From NCBI RefSeq assembly GCF_008017455.1, contig NZ_VRTY01000042.1, positions 1-48,176 on the forward strand: a stretch of DNA of 48,176 nucleotides. The letters are read 5' to 3'. Source of the stretch: Pontibacter qinzhouensis (GTDB taxonomy: Bacteria; Bacteroidota; Bacteroidia; Cytophagales; Hymenobacteraceae). Shown here piece by piece: positions 42,958-48,176 of the stretch; position 1 is the stretch's first letter, and each line of letters starts with the position of its first letter. Position numbers and translations under genes: made by a program. The notes beneath the pieces are model-generated. The model saw only the letters and a program-made list of their open reading frames with translations, did no database searches and had not been told where the DNA came from.

Positions 42958-45543
42958 TTACCAGGAAACCACCAGATTTCCGGTCACATTTTTCACTACA
43001 TAACTTTTCCCGAATTCCTTCTCCCCTTTCTGGGCAGGAATCTTTCCTTTTTTCCAGGGGTAGGTGGCGTTCACGTAAAAATGAATACCGTCGTCTGTAA
43101 TCTGCTCATCGGGGTAAACGCGAACCGTAGCGTTCTGAAGTCCTGATATCTGAAGCCTTCTGCTGATGCCCAGTTCACCGGAGTGCATTTCCTTGCACGA
43201 TACAATGCCTTCGTTCTGCTCCACAAACACCCGGGCCTCTCTGTTCCAGGCAGTCGGGAAAAAATAAGTAGCATATCCGTTCTGCAGCTCCGTGTCGTAA
43301 CCATTGAGTACCGGTGCTCCCTGCGGAAATTTAAAGCGATGCTTTACAGAGGTGTTGGGAACATATCCAGACAAGAAATACCCGTTGTTGCTGCGCGAAA
43401 TGCTTAGAACAGGGCTCTTTACGGCCGGGTCGTATTTATCGACGATGTACTCGAGGCCAAACTCCTGCAGGGCATGCCTTAGATAGGCCGGGCCCACCGC
43501 ATATTTTTCCGGATCATTTGGTTTCAGGAGTCGTCCCCCTTCGTAGTGGCTGGAATTGGTGCCTCTCACATACACTATTTTGCCGCCTTTCCAGTCTGGC
43601 TGCGCCCTTACCCATAGCACGTCGCGGGTGTTTTTGCCCTGCGTCATCTTCACCTTTACCTTAGTGTTCGGGTCTTTCAGTTCTCTGATCTGAGTTTTTA
43701 GGCCTCCGCCGGAAAAGAGAGCGGCATGCTGTATAACGGCAGGTGCTGCTTTTGTCAGCCGGTCTTTGCTGTAGCTGTCTGCCAATGTAAACTCTCCTTC
43801 CAGTGCAGAAGTGTTCTGCAGGTTCATTAAGGCTGCAAAAGCCGGGCTGGCATGGTCCGCAGGCCCGTACACCATCACCTTACCGCCGTTTTTTACATAA
43901 TCGATCAAGCTTTTTTCGAAGTCGGAGCCTGCTTCCGGCACAATGGTCACCAGCACAGAGGCATCGAACATGTCCGGCTTGTGCTGCAGGGCAGACCCGA
44001 AGTATTTGGTAGAGATAATGGTGTTAAGCGGAAAACCATTGTTGATGGCCTGCCGGATAAACCAGTCGCCATAATATATTTCTGCCAGCCGGTCTTGTTC
44101 ATTGTAAGCCCAGCTATGATATTCTTCAAAAGGATACACCCAAACCAGCGGCCCCGGCGCAGTCGGGCTGTCGTAGCGGGCTTTCAGAATGTGCGGGGTT
44201 ACTTCGTTGGGCACCTGTGTCGGCATATTGCCAAAGGAGTCGTCGATGGTCAGGAAATTGAGGTGCGTGGGCAGCTTTATCTCACCCTGCTGGTTAATCA
44301 TGGCCACTGACATTGGCAGGTAGATGTCGTGTGGTTCACGGCCATACCGGTCGAGCCAGGGGCTGTTCAGCCACCAGGGGTCGTGGGTATAGTAGCGGAA
44401 AATGTAGCGGTTGTCGGGCAGCTGCGCAATGCGTGACATGTACCCCACCATCTCCAGTCCAAAATCTCCGTCCAGCGCGGCCCAGGGCGAGTTAGGTGGC
44501 GGCAGAATATTATAGCCACCCTCGTAAATCGCCTTCAGGTCTACGCCATCTTTGGCCAGGTCGATGCCCGTAGCCAGGTTGGTGCCCCGCGTCTCGATCC
44601 TGAAATCAGGGCATTCCTCCCGGAAAAGGGTCCAGAAATTGATGATCTTGTCTTTGGTGTCTGTCAGATTTTCTTCGTTAAAGCCTTCGCCTGTAAAAAT
44701 AGTGCCGGTAGAGGCCCAGGGCTCCATGCCAAACCCAAAACCGTTGCTGAACCAGATGTAGTCGAAATCCAGGTCTTTGAGGAAATGCTGGCTCTGGCGA
44801 CCAAAAAAAGTGCCAAAAGGCGTATTGTCCGGTATTCCGTTCGGAAAGCCTGCGTAAGAATCCTGGTCAGCTTTTAAAGTGGCGTAGCTGAATACAAAAG
44901 ATTTGTGGCCCATAGCGCTACCTTCCAGAATCTCAGGGTGTTTTTCGTACTTAAAATCTGACTTGGCAAATTCCGGCCCCGGATCAAAAGTAGCTCCTAT
45001 GCGGATAGGCTTACCCGTAAGGGCTTCACCTGTTTCCTTTAAGGTCCGCACAATAAACTTCAGGTCCTGGTAAGTAAAGTTGGGCGGGTTTTCCATGTAC
45101 AGGTAAGCCCGCTCATGCAGCGACAGCTCTTTGGGGCCTACGCCTACCTCATGTTCGGTATTCGGGTTACCAATGTATTTTGCCCACTCCAGCGGCTGCT
45201 CCAGGCTGCCGTTGTAATCCAGAATTTCGGAGCCATCAGAGGTCCAGAGCATCACCGAAATGGTATCGGCGTGCCGTAACAAAGAGCTCCATTGCGTAAA
45301 CATCTCTGCCGCCACCCTCCGGATGTAGGCCTCATCGTTTTGCTTGAAAGGCTTCAGAGATGTCTCCAGCGTAATGTTCTGAAACGGTTCCCCCCTCAGG
45401 CTAGTGTCTACCAGTGGCAAGGGGGCAGACTGGGCAGCAGTTGGAGCAGGAAGCGGAGGTGGTGGTGTGGTTTTGGAACTGGTGCAACTGTAGGCTAAAA
45501 GCCCCAGGAGTAGCCAAAGCCGGTGTTTAAGCTTAAAATTCAT
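42958..45543 (-). CDS. Large lipoprotein of unknown function, possible novel glycan-active enzyme
   Basis: 861 residues with a lipoprotein signal (lipobox YSC, Cys20) and a Pro-rich linker (TTPPPPLPAPT). The next part (about 55-480) looks like a large alpha/beta barrel: ITLETSLKPFKQNDEAYIRR, VMLWTSDGSEILDYNG, IGATFDPGPEFAKSDF, FDYIWFSNGFGFGMEP, FRIETRGTN, FRYYTHDPWW. After it (about 500-620) comes a Rossmann/GATase1-like segment (ASVLVTIVP, DYVKNGGKVMVYGPADH) and a beta-rich C-terminus. This order (barrel, GATase-like, beta-sandwich) recalls GH42-type or other clan GH-A enzymes, but I recognise no named family. Many carboxylates in the barrel could be catalytic. It is between SusD and the SGNH hydrolase. 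Confidence 0.8.
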   Translation of the reverse strand: MNFKLKHRLWLLLGLLAYSCTSSKTTPPPPLPAPTAAQSAPLPLVDTSLRGEPFQNITLETSLKPFKQNDEAYIRRVAAEMFTQWSSLLRHADTISVMLWTSDGSEILDYNGSLEQPLEWAKYIGNPNTEHEVGVGPKELSLHERAYLYMENPPNFTYQDLKFIVRTLKETGEALTGKPIRIGATFDPGPEFAKSDFKYEKHPEILEGSAMGHKSFVFSYATLKADQDSYAGFPNGIPDNTPFGTFFGRQSQHFLKDLDFDYIWFSNGFGFGMEPWASTGTIFTGEGFNEENLTDTKDKIINFWTLFREECPDFRIETRGTNLATGIDLAKDGVDLKAIYEGGYNILPPPNSPWAALDGDFGLEMVGYMSRIAQLPDNRYIFRYYTHDPWWLNSPWLDRYGREPHDIYLPMSVAMINQQGEIKLPTHLNFLTIDDSFGNMPTQVPNEVTPHILKARYDSPTAPGPLVWVYPFEEYHSWAYNEQDRLAEIYYGDWFIRQAINNGFPLNTIISTKYFGSALQHKPDMFDASVLVTIVPEAGSDFEKSLIDYVKNGGKVMVYGPADHASPAFAALMNLQNTSALEGEFTLADSYSKDRLTKAAPAVIQHAALFSGGGLKTQIRELKDPNTKVKVKMTQGKNTRDVLWVRAQPDWKGGKIVYVRGTNSSHYEGGRLLKPNDPEKYAVGPAYLRHALQEFGLEYIVDKYDPAVKSPVLSISRSNNGYFLSGYVPNTSVKHRFKFPQGAPVLNGYDTELQNGYATYFFPTAWNREARVFVEQNEGIVSCKEMHSGELGISRRLQISGLQNATVRVYPDEQITDDGIHFYVNATYPWKKGKIPAQKGEKEFGKSYVVKNVTGNLVVSW

Positions 45544-45771
45544 TTTTTGTTATAGCGTTATAAGCAGTAATTAAAAGGAAATCAGTATCGGCAATAAGGC
45601 ACTGGTGTGCTTCAAATTAATTATTAGAAATGATGGAAGATAGGTTCTCTGGCAGATTTTTCAGCATGAAACCTTTTTCCAAATCCATATGGTGGAGCAC
45701 TTGGTTACGGATCATTAGATTTTCCATAATAGTTTGTCCATTCTGTTATAGACAACGCGTGCCTTTCTTAA

Positions 45772-47202
45772 TTAATAACCTGTATTTTGCTTAATGGCAG
45801 GATTTATTTCAATTTCTCTTCTGGGAATAGGCAGGATAAGCTCGTGCGGGGCTATAGAAAAGTTGAGGCCCTTTCCGGCATAGTAGGCATTAACCACCTC
45901 TTGTGCCCTGCCAGTTCTTACCAGGTCGAACCATCGGTGCGCTTCGTACGCCAGCTCTACTCTTCTCTCCTGCATTATCACCTCCCGCATCTCCGGCTGA
46001 GACAAGCCTTCCAAACTTTGCAAACCGGCCCGACGGCGCACTTCGTTCACATATTGCTGTGCGGATTCCGGGCTCCCCTGCTCATTTAGCGCTTCTGCAT
46101 ACATCAGCAATACATCGGCGTAGCGCAGGACTAAGAAATTAACGGCACCATCTCTTGGGTTTACAGCGGTCAGGTCCACAAACTTAAGGCCATGGCGGCT
46201 GTATTCGGTTGCTCCGGTCAGGTTGGAGGTAATGGAGTCGCCTACGGAGGCTTCTCTCCTGCTGTCGTCTGCTTCATAGGCATTCATCAGGCTCAGGGTT
46301 GGGGTTATGCGGCCAGAGCCCTGCTGATTATTGGCCAATAGCCCCGTAGAGGCCGGTGTAAACTGTACCGAATAGCTATTTCCTAAGTTCGCGCCCGAAA
46401 TAAACTTCAGCTCAAAAATAGATTCGGGAAGATTTTCGTTTCCTTTCACAAACATGCTTCTGTAATTTTCCGCCAGGGTGTACTGGCGTGCGTCTATTAC
46501 TTCTTTCAGTTTGGAGGCGGCCAGGTCGTGGCGCTGCTGGGTCAGATATACTTTCCCCAACAAAGTTTTAACTGATCCGCGGGAGGCATGCCCTTTGTTG
46601 GGGTTAACTTCAGCAGGCAGCAGGGTTTCTGCACTTACCAAGTCCTCTATAATCTTACCATAGACTTCTTCTTTTGGCTTTAACGTTAAGTCCGTTGCCT
46701 TTATCTGCTCAGGGCTGCGGAACTCCACCTGGCTGATGGGGGCAGACCCAAAAGCCTGCACCATGATAAAATTGGCGTAAGCACGCATAAATTTTGCCTC
46801 TCCCAGTATCTTGTTCCTGGTAGCCTCATTAATGTCAGCACCTTCCAGGCGATTGATAATAACATTGCAGCGGGAAACAGTATAAAGTAGTCGGTCCCAC
46901 ACTGATTGAACAATGGTATTGGCCGGTGTTAGATTCATTTCATCAAACTCCACTTCTGTAATGGAGGAAGATGAAATAGAAATCTCCGCATTATCCGACA
47001 CCAGTTCAGCTATGTAGAAGATATCGGTGTTGTACACGTCCCGGAAGGTTCCGTAAACACCTATCATGGCTTTTTCGAAGTCGTTTTCGGTCTTAAAGAA
47101 ATTCTGGTCGTTTATCTGCGCTTCCGGTTGCAGGTCTAAAAAATCCTTGCAGGAAGTTAAGGCAACTATCAGGAACAGTATAATGATCGCTTTATTTTTC
47201 AT
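45772..47202 (-). CDS. SusD/RagB-family outer-membrane lipoprotein
   Basis: 476 residues with a lipobox (LTSC, Cys18) and the SusD hallmark KDFLDLQPEAQINDQNFF right after it. SusD-like helical repeats follow (FEKAMIGVYGTFRDVYNTD, ILGEAKFMRAYANFIMVQAFG) and the C-terminal domain ends VELAYEAHRWFDLVRTGRAQ, then ILPIPRREIEINPAIKQN. It captures glycans for the SusC partner encoded just upstream (27 bases). It is a different subfamily from the SusD at 22104-23534. Confidence 0.95.
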   Translation of the reverse strand: MKNKAIIILFLIVALTSCKDFLDLQPEAQINDQNFFKTENDFEKAMIGVYGTFRDVYNTDIFYIAELVSDNAEISISSSSITEVEFDEMNLTPANTIVQSVWDRLLYTVSRCNVIINRLEGADINEATRNKILGEAKFMRAYANFIMVQAFGSAPISQVEFRSPEQIKATDLTLKPKEEVYGKIIEDLVSAETLLPAEVNPNKGHASRGSVKTLLGKVYLTQQRHDLAASKLKEVIDARQYTLAENYRSMFVKGNENLPESIFELKFISGANLGNSYSVQFTPASTGLLANNQQGSGRITPTLSLMNAYEADDSRREASVGDSITSNLTGATEYSRHGLKFVDLTAVNPRDGAVNFLVLRYADVLLMYAEALNEQGSPESAQQYVNEVRRRAGLQSLEGLSQPEMREVIMQERRVELAYEAHRWFDLVRTGRAQEVVNAYYAGKGLNFSIAPHELILPIPRREIEINPAIKQNTGY

Positions 47203-47229
47203 GGCTTTGTTGCTGTAGGTTAAACTAAC

Positions 47230-48176
47230 TTATTGAAGCGTTACTCTTAAGCCTAGTGTGAAAATCCTGGGGAGCGGGTACGAAAAATAATCTATCCCAC
47301 TGGCCGCCACATTGTCGCCGGTTGAGCTTGATTCGGGATCGTAGCCCGGGTAATCGGTAAAGGTGTACACATTCGCCACATCTCCGAACACTGTGAGCGC
47401 AGGAATCCGCAGTCTCTGCAGCAGGTTGTCGGGCAGCCTGTAAGACAGGTTGATGTTCCTGATTCTCACAAAAGAGCCATCGAACAGATACCTGGAATTG
47501 GAGCTGAGGCCTCTGGCGTAGTCGTTCCGGATGGCTCGGGGTACTATCCCGTCTCCCGGTTCCTGCTCCGATTTCCAGCGGTTGGCCACCAGGGCCAACT
47601 GGTTCTGCACACCTGCACTGTTCAGTACGATCTCTCCTCCCTGGAAATAAACCTGGTTTCCTTGCGTACCCACAATGGTCGTACTCAGGGTCAGGTTTTT
47701 AAAGGTAAGGTTATTCGTGAAACCGAAAGTGTATTTTGGCCATGGGTTTCCTACAATGGTTCTGTCAGCATCTGTTATCACACCATCGCCGTTCACATCC
47801 TCAAACTTTAAATCGCCGGGCTGCACGTTGGGGTGTTGCTTGGGCAGGGCATCTACCTCCGCCTGGTTTTGGAACACCCCGATGGCATGCAGCATAAAGA
47901 AGCTTGAAATAGGATGCCCTACTTCCGTTATCTGGTAGGCCGAGTTACTTATTCTGGAACCTGTGGAGCTCAAGGCCAGCACTTTGTTCCGATTCATGCT
48001 GATATTGAAGTTCGTGTTCCAGGTGAAATTGGAAGACCTGATATTTACGGTATTTAAGGCAAGTTCTAACCCCCTGTTTTCAAGCTCACCTACATTTTGG
48101 GTGGAAGATCCGAAACCTGAAATGGCGGGTAGCAGGCTATTGAGCAACAAGTCCTTTTTGTGGTTCTGGTATACAT
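47230..48176 (-). CDS. SusC/RagA TonB-dependent receptor, C-terminal part (runs off the window)
   Basis: The frame is open to the window end and reads VYQNHKKDLLLNSLLPAISG at its upstream edge, then STQNVGELENRGLELALNTV, VGNPWPKYTFGFTNNLTFKN and a terminal barrel strand FTLGLRVTLQ. These are the classic last third of SusC proteins. The N-terminal two thirds (signal, plug) lie beyond the window, so there is no start to call. It forms the outer-membrane channel for the glycan locus with the SusD downstream. Confidence 0.95.
   Translation of the reverse strand, partial: VYQNHKKDLLLNSLLPAISGFGSSTQNVGELENRGLELALNTVNIRSSNFTWNTNFNISMNRNKVLALSSTGSRISNSAYQITEVGHPISSFFMLHAIGVFQNQAEVDALPKQHPNVQPGDLKFEDVNGDGVITDADRTIVGNPWPKYTFGFTNNLTFKNLTLSTTIVGTQGNQVYFQGGEIVLNSAGVQNQLALVANRWKSEQEPGDGIVPRAIRNDYARGLSSNSRYLFDGSFVRIRNINLSYRLPDNLLQRLRIPALTVFGDVANVYTFTDYPGYDPESSSTGDNVAASGIDYFSYPLPRIFTLGLRVTLQ

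Overview
The window looks like a chromosomal segment of a Bacteroidota bacterium, most likely Cytophagales (a Pontibacter- or Hymenobacter-like genome). This rests on two SusC/SusD pairs, DUF4270 and DUF6515 proteins, a LytTR two-component pair, a PafA-type phosphatase, an RteC protein and one clear TAnnTTTG promoter. Genus is an inference. No tRNA, rRNA or CRISPR array was recognised.

Region 1 (1-13560) opens with the right end of an IS256-like element (1-70). It then carries mostly minus-strand envelope genes: a DUF6515 repeat protein, two small Spy/DUF4890-like periplasmic proteins, a STAS-like protein, a TonB-dependent receptor-like outer-membrane protein, a LytS/LytTR-type kinase-regulator pair, and a DUF4270 lipoprotein followed by a six-bladed Kelch lipoprotein. 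A decayed HigA antitoxin gene and two A+T-rich orphan genes follow.

Region 2 (13902-17946) is a rearrangement hotspot. An IS4-family element (14101-15303, 11-bp target duplication) splits a small membrane-protein gene. The 5' end of that gene abuts an IS256-family element (15647-17030). The other side of the IS256 element abuts a headless SusC fragment, which is fused at a G-run to a second gene fragment. The IS256 element has no target duplication, so the locus was rearranged.

Region 3 (17947-26537, all minus) is a coherent phosphorus-scavenging locus: SusC, SusD, an exported HD-domain protein, an NPP-type phosphodiesterase and a PafA-type phosphatase. Upstream of susC is a perfect TTAACA-N5-TTAACA direct repeat (11-bp period, as in Pho boxes) placed just upstream of a TAGATTTG promoter element. 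I infer control by phosphate starvation. SusCD would import organophosphates or their products, and the secreted enzymes would release phosphate.

Region 4 (about 27.3-34.7 kb) is a visibly G+C-rich mobilizable element. An HTH protein, a DnaD-like replication protein and an AAA+ helicase-loader-like ATPase read left. MobC, a relaxase, a VirD4/TraG-type coupling protein and RteC read right. No integrase or mating-pore genes are present. An IS630-family element with a split transposase (34884-36045) sits at its right edge.

Region 5 (36281-48176, all minus) is a polysaccharide/glycoside utilization locus: SusC (partial, running off the window), SusD, a large lipoprotein of unknown function, an SGNH hydrolase, a GH3 beta-glycosidase, an exported xylose-isomerase-like TIM-barrel protein, and a gluconate-2-dehydrogenase-subunit-3-like protein with its GMC oxidoreductase. 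The last three suggest oxidation of glycosides to 3-keto intermediates. A family of roughly 60-bp repeats occurs between its genes.
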